Source of the DNA: Thermomonas sp. XSG
GTDB lineage: Bacteria; Pseudomonadota; Gammaproteobacteria; Xanthomonadales; Xanthomonadaceae
Direction of reading: 5' to 3'
Length of the DNA: 64,000 nucleotides
Assembly (NCBI RefSeq): GCF_014678725.1
Contig: NZ_CP061497.1
Span: 310,001 to 374,000, forward strand
This document shows positions 20,091 to 29,503 of this stretch, in pieces. Position 1 is the stretch's first letter, and each line of letters begins with the position of its first letter. Both the position numbers and the translations under genes were made by a program. The notes below the pieces were generated by a model that ran no database searches, was not told the origin of the DNA, and worked only from the letters and a program-made list of their open reading frames with translations.

Positions 20091-22814
20091 ATGCCGCAAA
20101 GCCTTTCTCTCGCCGATCGCCTGCTCGCGCCCGCCACGAACCTGATGGGGCGATTGCGCTTCAGCCAGAAGGCGATCCTGATCGGTGCGGCGTTCACGCT
20201 GACCTGCGGCGTGCTGGCAGGACTGGTGGTCACCCGCTCACTGGGCGAAATCTCGGATGCGCGTACCGCTCGCTCCGCCACCGTTGGCTTGGACATCCTC
20301 CACGACGCCCAGCTGGCCATGCAGGACCACCGCCAACTGCGAGCGCGCAAGCTGGCCAACGACACTACCGTCACCGACCAGGGCATCACCGATGCCGCAG
20401 CAAGGGCGGACAAGGCGCTGGCGGCATTCGACAGCTGGCGCAGCCAGGCAGGCTTCGACGACCGCGCCCTGGTCGAGTCGATGAAAGCCACCAGTGCAGC
20501 CTGGAAAAAAGCGGTTGCCACCGAGGGCGAAGCTGGCCCGGAAGCGGACTCCGTCGCGCTGGAAGCATTGCGTAAGGAAATCGGCAACATCGCGTTCACT
20601 GCGATATCCGCCACTGCCTCCGATACCGCGATGCTGCGAGGTGGCGAGATCGGCGGCAACCTGCTGCCGGAGCTGGCGTCGGCCAGCGCCAAGCAGGCCA
20701 TCGTCGGTATCCGCGTGCTGGGCGAAGGCGCGATCTGGGTGAGCGACCGCACCGAGCTGGCGGTACGAAAGAACATGCAGGGCTATCTGACTGGCTATAT
20801 TGCTGACGGCGGCAAGTACATCGAGAAGGAACTGCCAGAGGGCGCCGTGCTGTTCGGCAAGCCGATGGCCGCAGCACTGCAAGCGATGGAAAGGCAGAAC
20901 AAGATGATCCAGGAACAGATCCTGGACGCGGAGACGCCGGAATCCCCGGTGGCTGTCCTGGCCAAACAGGATCAAGCCACCCGCACCGCCATGAACAAGG
21001 CGATGAAGGCGACCAGCGCCGCCATCAATGCTGCCGGCGACCGTGCCATCGCCAATCTACAGATGAAGGCCTTCGCCACGCTCGGCTTCGTGGCACTGTC
21101 GCTGCTGGCCGCGGCCTACCTCTTCATGGGCTTCACCCGCGGCACCCGCAAGGCGCTGCAGAGCATCGGCGCCGGCGCACGCGCACTGGCCGCCGGCCAG
21201 TTCTCCGATCGCATCCACGTGGACACCCGCGACGAACTGAACGACATCGGCCGCGGGATGGAGGACGCCGCCGCCGCGCTGCGCAAGTTCGCCCAGGCCC
21301 AGCAGACCCTGTTCGAACAGCAGCAGGCCGGCGACCTGGACAGCCGGATCGACGCGGAGAACTTCCCCGGCGCCTTCGGGGTGATGGCCGAGCAGGTCAA
21401 CACCCTGGTGGCTTCCTTCATTGACGAAACCCTGCACATCATCGAAGTGATCGGTGATTACGGCCGCGGCGACCTGTCCCGCGACGTCAACCGCATGCCC
21501 GGCAAGAAGGCCGAAGCGATCAAGTCGGTGGACGCGGTCAAGGCCAGCCTGCTGGCGGTCAACGGCGAGATCCAGACGCTGGTGGACGCGGCGGTGGCCG
21601 GCGATTTCAGCAAGCGCGGCGACGCCAGCCGCTTCGAATTCGTCTACCGCGAGCTGGTGGAACGCCTTGACCAGCTGATGGCCACTTCGCAGAACGGCCT
21701 GAACGAAGTCGGCACGTTGCTGTCCGCAGTGGCCGACGGCGACCTCAGCCGCCGCATCGACGCCAAGCTGCCCGGCCAGTTCGGCCAGCTGGCCACCGAC
21801 GCCAACCGCACCGTCGAGGGCCTGGCGCAGATCGTCGGCAACATCCGCCAGACCTCCGACGGCATCAACGCCGCCGCGGGCGAGATCGCCGCGGGCAACA
21901 GCGACCTGTCGATGCGCACCGAGCAGCAGGCGGCGTCGCTGGAGGAAACCGCCTCGTCGATGGAGGAGCTGACCTCCACCGTCAAGCAGAACGCCGACAA
22001 CGCCCGCCAGGCCAACCAGCTGGCGCAGGGCGCGGCCGGCGTGGCGGCGCAGGGCGGCGAGGTGGTGCAGCAGGTGGTCGCCACGATGAGCGCCATCGAG
22101 GCTTCGTCGAAGAAGATCGCCGACATCATCAGCGTGATCGACGGCATCGCCTTCCAGACCAACATCCTGGCGCTGAACGCGGCGGTGGAAGCGGCGCGCG
22201 CCGGCGAACAGGGCCGCGGTTTCGCGGTGGTGGCGGGCGAAGTGCGCGCGCTGGCGCAGCGCAGCGCCGGCGCCGCCAAGGAGATCAAGCAGCTGATCGA
22301 GGAATCGGTGGGCAAGGTGACCGACGGTTCGGCGCTGGTGCGCCAGGCCGGCAACACCATGGGCGAGATCGTGTCGTCGGTGCAGCGCGTGACCGACATC
22401 ATCGCCGACATCTCCGCCGCCTCGCAGGAGCAGAGCAGCGGCATCGAGCAGGTCAACCAGGCCATCACCCAGATGGACGAGGGCACCCAGCAGAACGCCG
22501 CGCTGGTCGAGCAGGCCTCCGCCTCCGCGGAAAGCATGCGTCAGCAGGCCGCCCAGCTGGTCGAAGCAGTGTCCGCGTTCAGGACCGCGGCCGCTGCCGT
22601 GGCCGCGGCCGCACCGCCCGCACGCGCCGCCGCACCCCGTGCGGCAACGCCGACCGCAGCACCGGCACCGGCGAGCGCGCGCCGCCAGTCCACGCCCCTG
22701 CGGAAGACCCGGGGTGATGACGCCCCCGTCGCAGCGCCCCCCGCCCCCACGCCGCTGCGGTCCCGCACGCCGGCAACGGTCAGCGGTGGCGACCAGCACT
22801 GGCAGGAGTTCTGA
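20091..22814 (+). CDS. Methyl-accepting chemotaxis protein 4 with CheR-binding C-terminus
   Basis: 907 residues. TM1 is about 28-48; a long, mostly helical periplasmic region of about 275 residues (unassigned, roughly twice a 4HB sensor) precedes TM2 at about 326-345. HAMP and HAMP-like repeats and the shared signalling hairpin follow. After the hairpin comes an Ala/Pro-rich tether of about 75 residues ending in HWQEF. That fits the xWxxF pentapeptide with which chemoreceptors dock CheR, and the gene is followed at once by a c-di-GMP gene and cheR. Start 20091 is chosen because the upstream in-frame extension to 19923 looks non-coding. The ligand is unknown. Confidence 0.92.
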   Translation: MPQSLSLADRLLAPATNLMGRLRFSQKAILIGAAFTLTCGVLAGLVVTRSLGEISDARTARSATVGLDILHDAQLAMQDHRQLRARKLANDTTVTDQGITDAAARADKALAAFDSWRSQAGFDDRALVESMKATSAAWKKAVATEGEAGPEADSVALEALRKEIGNIAFTAISATASDTAMLRGGEIGGNLLPELASASAKQAIVGIRVLGEGAIWVSDRTELAVRKNMQGYLTGYIADGGKYIEKELPEGAVLFGKPMAAALQAMERQNKMIQEQILDAETPESPVAVLAKQDQATRTAMNKAMKATSAAINAAGDRAIANLQMKAFATLGFVALSLLAAAYLFMGFTRGTRKALQSIGAGARALAAGQFSDRIHVDTRDELNDIGRGMEDAAAALRKFAQAQQTLFEQQQAGDLDSRIDAENFPGAFGVMAEQVNTLVASFIDETLHIIEVIGDYGRGDLSRDVNRMPGKKAEAIKSVDAVKASLLAVNGEIQTLVDAAVAGDFSKRGDASRFEFVYRELVERLDQLMATSQNGLNEVGTLLSAVADGDLSRRIDAKLPGQFGQLATDANRTVEGLAQIVGNIRQTSDGINAAAGEIAAGNSDLSMRTEQQAASLEETASSMEELTSTVKQNADNARQANQLAQGAAGVAAQGGEVVQQVVATMSAIEASSKKIADIISVIDGIAFQTNILALNAAVEAARAGEQGRGFAVVAGEVRALAQRSAGAAKEIKQLIEESVGKVTDGSALVRQAGNTMGEIVSSVQRVTDIIADISAASQEQSSGIEQVNQAITQMDEGTQQNAALVEQASASAESMRQQAAQLVEAVSAFRTAAAAVAAAAPPARAAAPRAATPTAAPAPASARRQSTPLRKTRGDDAPVAAPPAPTPLRSRTPATVSGGDQHWQEF

Positions 22815-22887
22815 TGCGCGCCGCGGGCGGGGCCCTGCCCCGCCCGGTTCTTGCTGTCCCTTCCCCCTTCGGTCCCGCCTCGCGCAG

Positions 22888-25002
22888 ATGACATTCGAGC
22901 TTCCGCCCGCCCGCGATCTGCACGATGCCGCCTCCACTTCGCCGGCCTTTCCGGCTTGCGAGGCGTCGGCGCGTCTGGCCGATCTGGCCACGCTGGCCGC
23001 GGCGATACTGCAGGCGCCGATGGGCGTCGTCGCCGCCTGCGACGACGAACGAGTGTTGATGCTCGCCGGCCACGGCGTCGAAGGCGGTCCGCGCCAGCTC
23101 TCGCGCGACCACCTGATCGTGCGCACCTGGGAGCAGCACACCCCGCTGCTGGTGCTGCCCGACATGCCGGCGGACCCGCGTTGCGGCGCCCGCTTCTACG
23201 CGGGTGTCGCCCTGCGCGGCCGCGCCGGTCAGCGTCTTGGCACCTTGGCGGTATTTGCCCACGAGCGCCGCGAAGCACCGGGCCAAGACCAGCTGGATGC
23301 CCTGGTGCGGCTGGCACGCATCGCCGCCACGCTGCTGGAGCAGCGGCACCTGGAGCGCCGCGCGCTGATCGTCTCGCAGGCCGGTGAACAGGCACGCGAA
23401 GCCGTTCTGGTCGGCGATCGGCACGGACGGGTGCGCTGGCAGAACCGTGCCGCCGAACAACTGTTCGGCAGCCAGCTTGCCGGCCAGCCGCTGTTCTCGC
23501 TGTTCCCGCTGCGCCTGCAATCCGACCAGGACATTGCCCAGGCGTGGCTGTCCGGGCGCATCGAAGGCAGCCAGCACCTGCGCATCGTGGCCCCCGATGG
23601 CAGCCTGCGCCTGCTCGATGCCACTCGCTCCACCTGGCGCTACGGCCCGGACCGGGGCGTCACCCTGGTCTTGCATGACATCACCGAGGCGGCCCACCAG
23701 CGCGCCCAGCTCGACCGGCTGGCGCACTACGACTCGCTGACCGGATTGCCCAACCGCAACGCCCTGCTCGACGCGCTGGAGCGGCACCCCGACTGGGGCG
23801 TGGCGCTGTTCGCCATCGACCGCTTCAAATGGATCAATGACGGGCTTGGCCATGTGGTTGGCGACCGCGTGCTGCAGGCGGTCGCCGATCGCCTGCAGGC
23901 CAATGCCGATGCCGACGCCTGCCTTGCCCGCGTGGGCGGCGACGTATTCGCGGTGGCCTGCAGCGACGCCCGCCTGGCGGCCTGCGAACACCATGCCACC
24001 AGCGATGCCGCGATGGTCCCGGCGCTGGTCCGAAATCTGGAACAGACCCTGCGCGTGCGCGGGCACGAGATCAACATCGACGTCAGCGTCGGTATCGCCC
24101 TGCGCGCGGATGTCCGCGGCCAGGGCGACCTGCTGGCCAGCGCCGACCTTGCGCTGAACCGCGCCAAGTCGGCAGGCGGACGCCAGGTCTGCCGTTACCA
24201 GGCGGCAATGCGCACTGACGCGCTGACGCGTCGCGACCTCGACCGCGACCTGCGCCGCGCCTATGCGCAGGGCGAGTTCGAGCTCCACTACCAGCCGCAG
24301 GTCGAACTGGGCACCGGGCGGATCTGCGGCGCCGAGGCGCTGCTGCGCTGGCGACATCCGCAGCGCGGCATGGTTCCGGCGGGCGATTTCATCGACCTGC
24401 TGGCGCGCAGCCCGCTGGGTGCGGAAGTCGGCGCGTGGGTATTGAAGCGCGCCTGCCAGGACGCCGCGAAGTGGCCGGACCCGGATACGTCGGTGAGCAT
24501 CAATCTGTTCCCCGCCCAGCTCGCCGAGTCGCTGGTGGCGGAGGTCCAGATGGCCCTGGCGGCAGCGGGGCTGCCGGCGGAGCGGCTGGAGCTGGAGATC
24601 ACCGAAACCATCGCCCTGACCCAGGACAGCGCGGGTGCCGAGGCGCTGGCGGCGCTGCGCTCGCGCGGGGTGAACCTGGCCTTCGACGACTTCGGCACCG
24701 GTTACGCGTCGCTGTCGATGCTCCGTCGGTTCCGCATCGACCGGGTCAAGATCGACCGCAGTTTCGTCAGCGGGATGCTGGACAACGGCGAGGATGCCGC
24801 GATCGTCCGCTGGATCCTGATGCTGGCGCGCGCCCTGGGCCTGCGGGTGGTAGCGGAAGGCGTGGAGGACATGCCGCAGGCGGCCTGGCTGCACGACCAC
24901 GGCTGCGAGGAGGCACAGGGCTACCTCTATGCCCCGGCACTGGACGCGGCCGCCCTGCAGACGCGACTGCTGGCGCAGCAGGCGGAGATGGCCCATGGCT
25001 GA
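22888..25002 (+). CDS. GAF-PAS-GGDEF-EAL protein, likely c-di-GMP phosphodiesterase
   Basis: 704 residues, soluble. A GAF domain spans about 25-155, a PAS domain about 160-265 (VGDRHGRVRWQNRAAEQLFG), a GGDEF-like domain about 278-435 and an EAL domain about 448-695. The cyclase signature is degenerate: GGDVF at 350-354 instead of GGDEF. The EAL side is complete: EAL 483-485, SINLFPAQ, LEITET, FDDFGTGYAS, VKIDRSF and AEGVE. It should hydrolyse c-di-GMP, with the GGDEF part perhaps a GTP-sensing regulatory domain (known in the family, inferred here). The stop overlaps cheR by 8 bp, so it is co-translated with the receptor-methylation genes. Confidence 0.88.
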   Translation: MTFELPPARDLHDAASTSPAFPACEASARLADLATLAAAILQAPMGVVAACDDERVLMLAGHGVEGGPRQLSRDHLIVRTWEQHTPLLVLPDMPADPRCGARFYAGVALRGRAGQRLGTLAVFAHERREAPGQDQLDALVRLARIAATLLEQRHLERRALIVSQAGEQAREAVLVGDRHGRVRWQNRAAEQLFGSQLAGQPLFSLFPLRLQSDQDIAQAWLSGRIEGSQHLRIVAPDGSLRLLDATRSTWRYGPDRGVTLVLHDITEAAHQRAQLDRLAHYDSLTGLPNRNALLDALERHPDWGVALFAIDRFKWINDGLGHVVGDRVLQAVADRLQANADADACLARVGGDVFAVACSDARLAACEHHATSDAAMVPALVRNLEQTLRVRGHEINIDVSVGIALRADVRGQGDLLASADLALNRAKSAGGRQVCRYQAAMRTDALTRRDLDRDLRRAYAQGEFELHYQPQVELGTGRICGAEALLRWRHPQRGMVPAGDFIDLLARSPLGAEVGAWVLKRACQDAAKWPDPDTSVSINLFPAQLAESLVAEVQMALAAAGLPAERLELEITETIALTQDSAGAEALAALRSRGVNLAFDDFGTGYASLSMLRRFRIDRVKIDRSFVSGMLDNGEDAAIVRWILMLARALGLRVVAEGVEDMPQAAWLHDHGCEEAQGYLYAPALDAAALQTRLLAQQAEMAHG

Positions 25003-25849
25003 GGGCGCCAGCGACCGCGACGGTACCGGCACGGGCTTCGAGTTCAACGACCGCGATTTCCGTCGCGCCTGCCGGATGATCTACACCCGCGCCGGCATCC
25101 ACCTTGCCGAGCACAAGCGCGACATGGTCTACAGCCGGCTGTCGCGGCGCATCCGTGCACGCGGCCTGTCCAGCTGCGCCGACTACCTCGACCTGGTCGA
25201 AGCCGACCCGGACAGCGAGGAACAGGCGTTCATCAACGCACTGACCACCAACCTGACCTCGTTCTTCCGCGAGGCCCACCACTTCGATGCCCTGCGCGAC
25301 CAGTTGCGCGCGGTACCGCGCGGAGAACCGGTGGACATCTGGTGCTGCGCAGCCTCCACCGGCGAAGAGCCCTGGTCGCTGGCGATCACCGCCTGCGAGG
25401 CCTTCGGTTCGGACACCCCGCCGGTACGCATCCTGGCCACCGACATCGACACCAACGCGCTGGCCACCGCCGCCGCCGGCAGCTACGGCGCCGACCGCAT
25501 CGCCGACCTGTCGCCCGAGCGCAAGCGCCGCTTCTTCCTGCGCGGTACCGGGCCCAACGAGGGCATGGTCCGGGTCAAGCCGCACCTGCGCCAGTTGGTG
25601 GACTTCCGCCAGCTCAACCTGCTGGCACCGGACTACGGGATGCGCCAGCGCTTCCTGGCGGTGTTCTGCCGCAACGTGATGATCTACTTCGACAAGCCCA
25701 CCCAGTACGAGGTGCTGCGCAAGATCGCACCGCTGCTGGCGCCGGGCGGCCGCTTCTATGCGGGGCATTCGGAAAGCTTCGCCCACGCGCTGGACGTGGT
25801 GCAGCCCTGCGGCAGGACCATCTACCGCGCAGCCCAGGACGGTCGATGA
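24995..25849 (+). CDS. cheR: Chemoreceptor methyltransferase CheR
   Basis: 284 residues. The N-terminal helical domain comes first, then the SAM-binding domain with DIWCCAASTGEEPWSLAI and LATDIDTNAL, and the late motif FCRNVMIYFD. The beta-subdomain contains FLRGTGPNEGMVRV, very like the E. coli CheR segment that recognises the receptor pentapeptide. This suggests docking on the HWQEF tail of receptor 4. It uses S-adenosylmethionine to methylate receptor glutamates. ATG 24995 lies inside the end of the EAL gene; the stop overlaps cheD (ATGA). Confidence 0.95.
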   Translation: MAEGASDRDGTGTGFEFNDRDFRRACRMIYTRAGIHLAEHKRDMVYSRLSRRIRARGLSSCADYLDLVEADPDSEEQAFINALTTNLTSFFREAHHFDALRDQLRAVPRGEPVDIWCCAASTGEEPWSLAITACEAFGSDTPPVRILATDIDTNALATAAAGSYGADRIADLSPERKRRFFLRGTGPNEGMVRVKPHLRQLVDFRQLNLLAPDYGMRQRFLAVFCRNVMIYFDKPTQYEVLRKIAPLLAPGGRFYAGHSESFAHALDVVQPCGRTIYRAAQDGR

Positions 25850-26448
25850 GCGTCCTGCCGGCCAGCGTCGCCACGGCCCGGACACCGCCGCCGGGCACCT
25901 ACTACGACCCGGCGCTCGACGCGGACGTGATCAAGCTGCTGCCGGCGGAGTGGCGGGTCTCGTCCGACCCCATCGCGCTGGCCACCGTGCTGGGTTCCTG
26001 CGTCGCCGCATGCCTCTATGACCCCAGCGCCTGCGTCGGCGGAATGAACCATTTCATGCTGCCGGACGCCGCACCCGGCGACGGCAGCGCGCGTTACGGC
26101 GCCCATGCGATGGAACTGCTCATCAACGGGCTGCTCAAGCATGGCGCCATGCGTTCGCGCCTGCAGGCCAAGGTGTTCGGCGGCGGCAATGTGCTGCCGG
26201 GCATGACCCTGGACCCGATCGGCACGCGCAACGGCAATTTCGTGCTCAACTACCTCACCGCGGAACGCATCCCGATCGTGGCCCAGGACCTGTTCGGGGT
26301 GCAGCCGCGCAAGGTCTGTTTCTTCGTGCGCACCGGCCGTACCCTGGTCAAGCGCCTGCCGGCGGCGGGCGAGATCGCGCGGGTCGAGCGCGCCTATCGC
26401 AGCCAGCTGGCGCAGAAGCCGGTGGCAGGTTCGGTGGAGCTGTTCTGA
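25846..26448 (+). CDS. cheD: Chemoreceptor glutamine deamidase CheD
   Basis: 200 residues. The CheD signature is clear: [16 protein letters not shown] holds the catalytic cysteine, [10 protein letters not shown] the histidine, then [13 protein letters not shown] and [11 protein letters not shown]. It deamidates receptor glutamines and modulates adaptation. The gene overlaps cheR (ATGA) and shares one base with cheB (TGATG). The last six residues, GSVELF, are the same as the end of the short receptor-like protein two genes downstream, a shared tail that is not part of the CheD fold. Confidence 0.94.
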   Translation: MSVLPASVATARTPPPGTYYDPALDADVIKLLPAEWRVSSDPIALATVLGSCVAACLYDPSACVGGMNHFMLPDAAPGDGSARYGAHAMELLINGLLKHGAMRSRLQAKVFGGGNVLPGMTLDPIGTRNGNFVLNYLTAERIPIVAQDLFGVQPRKVCFFVRTGRTLVKRLPAAGEIARVERAYRSQLAQKPVAGSVELF

Positions 26449-27518
26449 TGGCCATGCAGACCCCCCAGCGCCCGGGCAAGGTGCGCGTACTGGTCGTCGA
26501 CGACTCGGCGCTGGTGCGCCAGGTGCTGAGCGAAATCCTCTCCCAGGACCCCGGCATCGAGGTCGTCGGCACCGCGTCCGATCCGCTGATCGCCAGGGAG
26601 AAGATCAAGCAGCTCGAACCCGACGTGCTCACCCTCGACGTCGAAATGCCGCGCATGGACGGGCTGACCTTCCTGCAGAACCTGATGCGGCTGCGGCCGA
26701 TGCCGGTGGTGATGGTGTCCTCGCTCACCGAGGCGGGCGCGCAGGTCACCCTGGACGCGCTGGCGCTGGGCGCCGTGGACTTCGTCACCAAGCCCAAGCT
26801 CGACGTGGAGCGCGGCCTGAACAACTACGCCAGCGAGCTCTGCGAGCGCGTGCGCCACGCGGCCCGCGCCCGGGTCGCCCGCCTGCAACCCGGCGCATCC
26901 GCGGCCAGCACGCAGCCCACGGCGATCAAGTACCGCACCACCGATCGTCTGATCGCCATCGGCGCGTCCACCGGCGGCACCGAAGCGATCCGCGTGATCC
27001 TCGAACAGATGCCGGCCGACGCGCCGGCCACGGTCATCACCCAGCACATCCCGGCGGCCTTCAGCAAGCCGTTCGCCGAGCGTCTGGACCGGCACAGCAA
27101 GATGACCGTGGTGCAGGCCGAGGACGACATGCAGCTGCTGGCCGGCCATGCCTACGTCGCGCCGGGCGGGCTGCACCTGCGCGTGCAGCGCAGCGGCGCG
27201 CGCTGGCGCTGCCGGCTGGGCGAGGACGATCCGATCCGCCGCCACCGTCCCAGCGTCGATGCGCTGTTCGAATCGGTGGCGCAGGCCGCCGGCGCCAATG
27301 CCAGTGCCGTCCTGCTCACCGGGATGGGCGACGACGGCGCGCGCGGCCTGCTGGCGCTGCGCAAGGCCGGCGCCGCCACCATGGTCCAGGACGAGGCCAG
27401 CAGCGTGGTCTGGGGCATGCCAGGGGCCGCCTACACCCTTGGCGCCGCCCAGCAGGTGCTGCCGCTGTCCGAGATCGCCGGCGCCCTGCTGGCCAGCACC
27501 AACGCCGGCGGCACCTGA
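26448..27518 (+). CDS. cheB: Chemotaxis response regulator methylesterase CheB
   Basis: 356 residues. The receiver domain has VVDDSALVR and phospho-acceptor Asp64 in [12 protein letters not shown]. After a linker (about 135-165) the methylesterase domain has the catalytic Ser174 in [10 protein letters not shown], His200 in TQHIPAAFS, and an Asp in [10 protein letters not shown] near 295. It removes methyl groups from receptors when phosphorylated by CheA. It starts at the last base of cheD's stop codon (TGATG). The CheR-CheD-CheB order gives a full adaptation set. Confidence 0.96.
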   Translation: MAMQTPQRPGKVRVLVVDDSALVRQVLSEILSQDPGIEVVGTASDPLIAREKIKQLEPDVLTLDVEMPRMDGLTFLQNLMRLRPMPVVMVSSLTEAGAQVTLDALALGAVDFVTKPKLDVERGLNNYASELCERVRHAARARVARLQPGASAASTQPTAIKYRTTDRLIAIGASTGGTEAIRVILEQMPADAPATVITQHIPAAFSKPFAERLDRHSKMTVVQAEDDMQLLAGHAYVAPGGLHLRVQRSGARWRCRLGEDDPIRRHRPSVDALFESVAQAAGANASAVLLTGMGDDGARGLLALRKAGAATMVQDEASSVVWGMPGAAYTLGAAQQVLPLSEIAGALLASTNAGGT

Positions 27519-27593
27519 CCGCCGCCACCGGCGCTGCTAAAGCTGACGGCCCCCTCGGCCGTTATCTCCATCGAGTCCCCGACGAGATCGACG

Positions 27594-28766
27594 ATGGAAC
27601 CCCGCGCCCTGCTCCGCATCGCCGCACCGATGGTGCTGATGCTGCTGTTGTTCATTGCCGAGGCCCTGAACTGGCCGATGGCCGTCCGCATGGCCCTGGT
27701 GGTCACCGCTGCCGCCGCCTGGTGCGCGGTGGTCTGGCGTTCGCTGCCGAACAAGGCCGAAGCCCAGGTGCTGCGCGACCACGCCAAGCTGCTGGGCGAG
27801 CTTCGCGGCTTCGTCGGCAACGAGATCAGCGGTTCGCACGCGGAGATCGAGCGCACCCGCACCCTGATCCGGGAATCGGTGTCCAAGCTCGGCAGCAGCT
27901 TCGACGCGGTCAACCGCAAGTCCCGCGAGCAGAGCACGGTGGTGGCACGGCTGGTCGAGCGCACCGGTGACGACAGCGGCTCCATCGACATCTCGCGCTT
28001 CGCGCAGCAGGCCACCCAGCAGATGGAGCAGCTGGTCGAGGCGCTGGAAGCGGCCAGCGGCCAGAGCGGCGTCACCGTCAGCCACATCGACGCGATGGCC
28101 GGCCACCTGGATGGCATCTTCGCCCTGCTGGAGGACGTCAAGTCGATCGCCGACCAGACCAACCTGCTGGCGCTCAACGCCGCCATCGAGGCGGCCCGCG
28201 CCGGCGAGGCCGGCCGCGGCTTCGCAGTGGTGGCCGACGAGGTCCGCAATCTCTCCGAACGCAGCACCGCGTTCAACGAACAAATCCGCAAGCTCGCCCA
28301 CAACGCCAAGGAATCCATTGCCAAGGTGCGCGATACCGTCTCGCAGACCGCCTCGCGCGATCTCGACCGGGTCCGCGTCGCACGCAGCGAGTCGGCCTCG
28401 ATGATGGACCGCGTCGAGGGCATCCACCGCAGCCTGGGCAACGGCATGCGTGACATCGCGGACTGCGGCCGGGCGATCGACGCCTCGGTGGCGGAAGCGG
28501 TCCGCTCGTTGCAGTTCGAGGACATCGCGACCCAGGCGCTGGGCGCCGCCGGCGTGCACCTGCAGCGACTGGAGCAGATCAACAACGAAGCCACCACCCT
28601 GCACGACCTGCTGCGCGGCAGCCACGGCTTCCAGGACCCGGAAATGCGAAAGGCGCTGGCCAACATCGGCAACCGCATCGCGCAGATGCGCGGTGAATGG
28701 GAACGCCCGCCGCACAAGCCGGTCCTGCAGCAGACGATGGACGCCGGCAGCGTCGAACTGTTCTGA
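27594..28766 (+). CDS. Short membrane receptor-like protein with a CheZ-like C-terminal motif
   Basis: 390 residues. Two N-terminal hydrophobic helices (about 10-25 and 30-48) leave almost no periplasmic sensor. There is no HAMP. An MCP-type signalling core has [21 protein letters not shown] at 184-204. After it comes [10 protein letters not shown] (305-314): Asp310 and Gln314 match the spacing of the Asp and Gln that CheZ uses on phospho-CheY (DxxxQ). The protein ends GSVELF, identical to the end of CheD. It is the last gene of the run, 75 bp after cheB, and is followed by a strong terminator. It may be a cytoplasm-facing receptor, an adaptor, or a receptor-phosphatase fusion; the last is inference from one motif. 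Confidence 0.85.
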   Translation: MEPRALLRIAAPMVLMLLLFIAEALNWPMAVRMALVVTAAAAWCAVVWRSLPNKAEAQVLRDHAKLLGELRGFVGNEISGSHAEIERTRTLIRESVSKLGSSFDAVNRKSREQSTVVARLVERTGDDSGSIDISRFAQQATQQMEQLVEALEAASGQSGVTVSHIDAMAGHLDGIFALLEDVKSIADQTNLLALNAAIEAARAGEAGRGFAVVADEVRNLSERSTAFNEQIRKLAHNAKESIAKVRDTVSQTASRDLDRVRVARSESASMMDRVEGIHRSLGNGMRDIADCGRAIDASVAEAVRSLQFEDIATQALGAAGVHLQRLEQINNEATTLHDLLRGSHGFQDPEMRKALANIGNRIAQMRGEWERPPHKPVLQQTMDAGSVELF

Positions 28767-28793
28767 TCCACGCCCAAGCAGGCACCCCTAGAG

Positions 28794-28819
28794 TCCCGGC
28801 CAATGGCCGGGATTTTTTT
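28794..28819 (+). terminator. Rho-independent terminator ending the chemosensory run
   Basis: TCCCGGCC (28794-28801) and GGCCGGGA (28805-28812) form an 8-bp stem with an AAT loop, followed directly by a run of seven T. It is 27 bp after the stop at 28766. Confidence 0.93.
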
Positions 28820-28867
28820 GCGGTCATGCCTTGCCGGCGGTACGCGGCAGGCCGCACGCCGCGCATG

Positions 28868-28910
28868 AAAAACCCGGTCTCGCGGGCATTGCGCCTGGAG
28901 GGGACCGGGT
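28868..28910 (-). terminator. Candidate terminator of the minus-strand PHB genes
   Basis: ACCCGGTC (28872-28879) and GACCGGGT (28903-28910) are inverted with a 23-nt loop. Read on the minus strand the stem is followed by TTTTT. It would end transcripts arriving from the phaC unit about 135 bp upstream. The gap 28767-29045 otherwise shows nothing coding. Confidence 0.55.
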
Positions 28911-29045
28911 CGGGGCCGGAGCGATTCTCCTTGACGCCTTGCGCGCCTTGGAGTTTTTCTCCGGTACGGCGAGGTTACCGCCGGTCAGGTTAGGAAAAGG
29001 CTAAGCAGCGTCCATTCAGGCGAACCGCCCGTCGGCCAGCCGCAT

Positions 29046-29501
29046 TCAGTCGCGCAGCCAGGGCCACCAACCGCGGCCGGTACGCGCGTAGCGGTCCGCC
29101 GCCCGCTCGAACGGGTTGCGCGCGGCCACTCCACCCTGCAGCACGTACAGGGGCAGGAACAGCACCCCCAGCACCATGTACTGCAGGACGTGCGCGCGCT
29201 CGTGGTCGCACAGCCGGATGCGCGGCTCGTGGCCGTGGCCGGCGTCGTGCGCATAGGTATTGCAGGAACGACCTAGGTCATCGCCAGTGTCGAGGATCAC
29301 GTTGCCCAGCGTCAGCGCGCCGCCCGGCCCCCACGGCACGCGGTGGAAGGTGCAGGCCAGGTCGCGCCGGCTCAGCTGCATGCGCGCCCCACCCGCCAGC
29401 GCGGCGAGGCCTGCCACCAGCCCAATCGCGCTGACCGGCGACGCCCACAGGATGCCCAGGCACTGCACCGCGTGCAGCAGCCAGCGCGGCGGCGCGCGCA
29501 T
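29046..29501 (-). CDS. Unrecognised membrane-associated HExxH protein coupled to phaC
   Basis: 151 residues, no firm family. The N-terminal hydrophobic segment (about 8-38) suggests a membrane anchor or signal, and a second hydrophobic stretch is at 108-122. Between them is HERAH (100-104), matching HExxH zinc-protease helices, followed 28 residues later by FERAADRYA, which resembles the third-ligand ExxAD pattern seen in DUF4157-like putative peptidases. Its ATG lies only 2 bp beyond the phaC stop, so it is translationally coupled to the PHA synthase. Function is not known; a protease or zinc-binding role is inference from the motif. Confidence 0.72.
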   Translation of the reverse strand: MRAPPRWLLHAVQCLGILWASPVSAIGLVAGLAALAGGARMQLSRRDLACTFHRVPWGPGGALTLGNVILDTGDDLGRSCNTYAHDAGHGHEPRIRLCDHERAHVLQYMVLGVLFLPLYVLQGGVAARNPFERAADRYARTGRGWWPWLRD

Positions 29502-29503
29502 CT

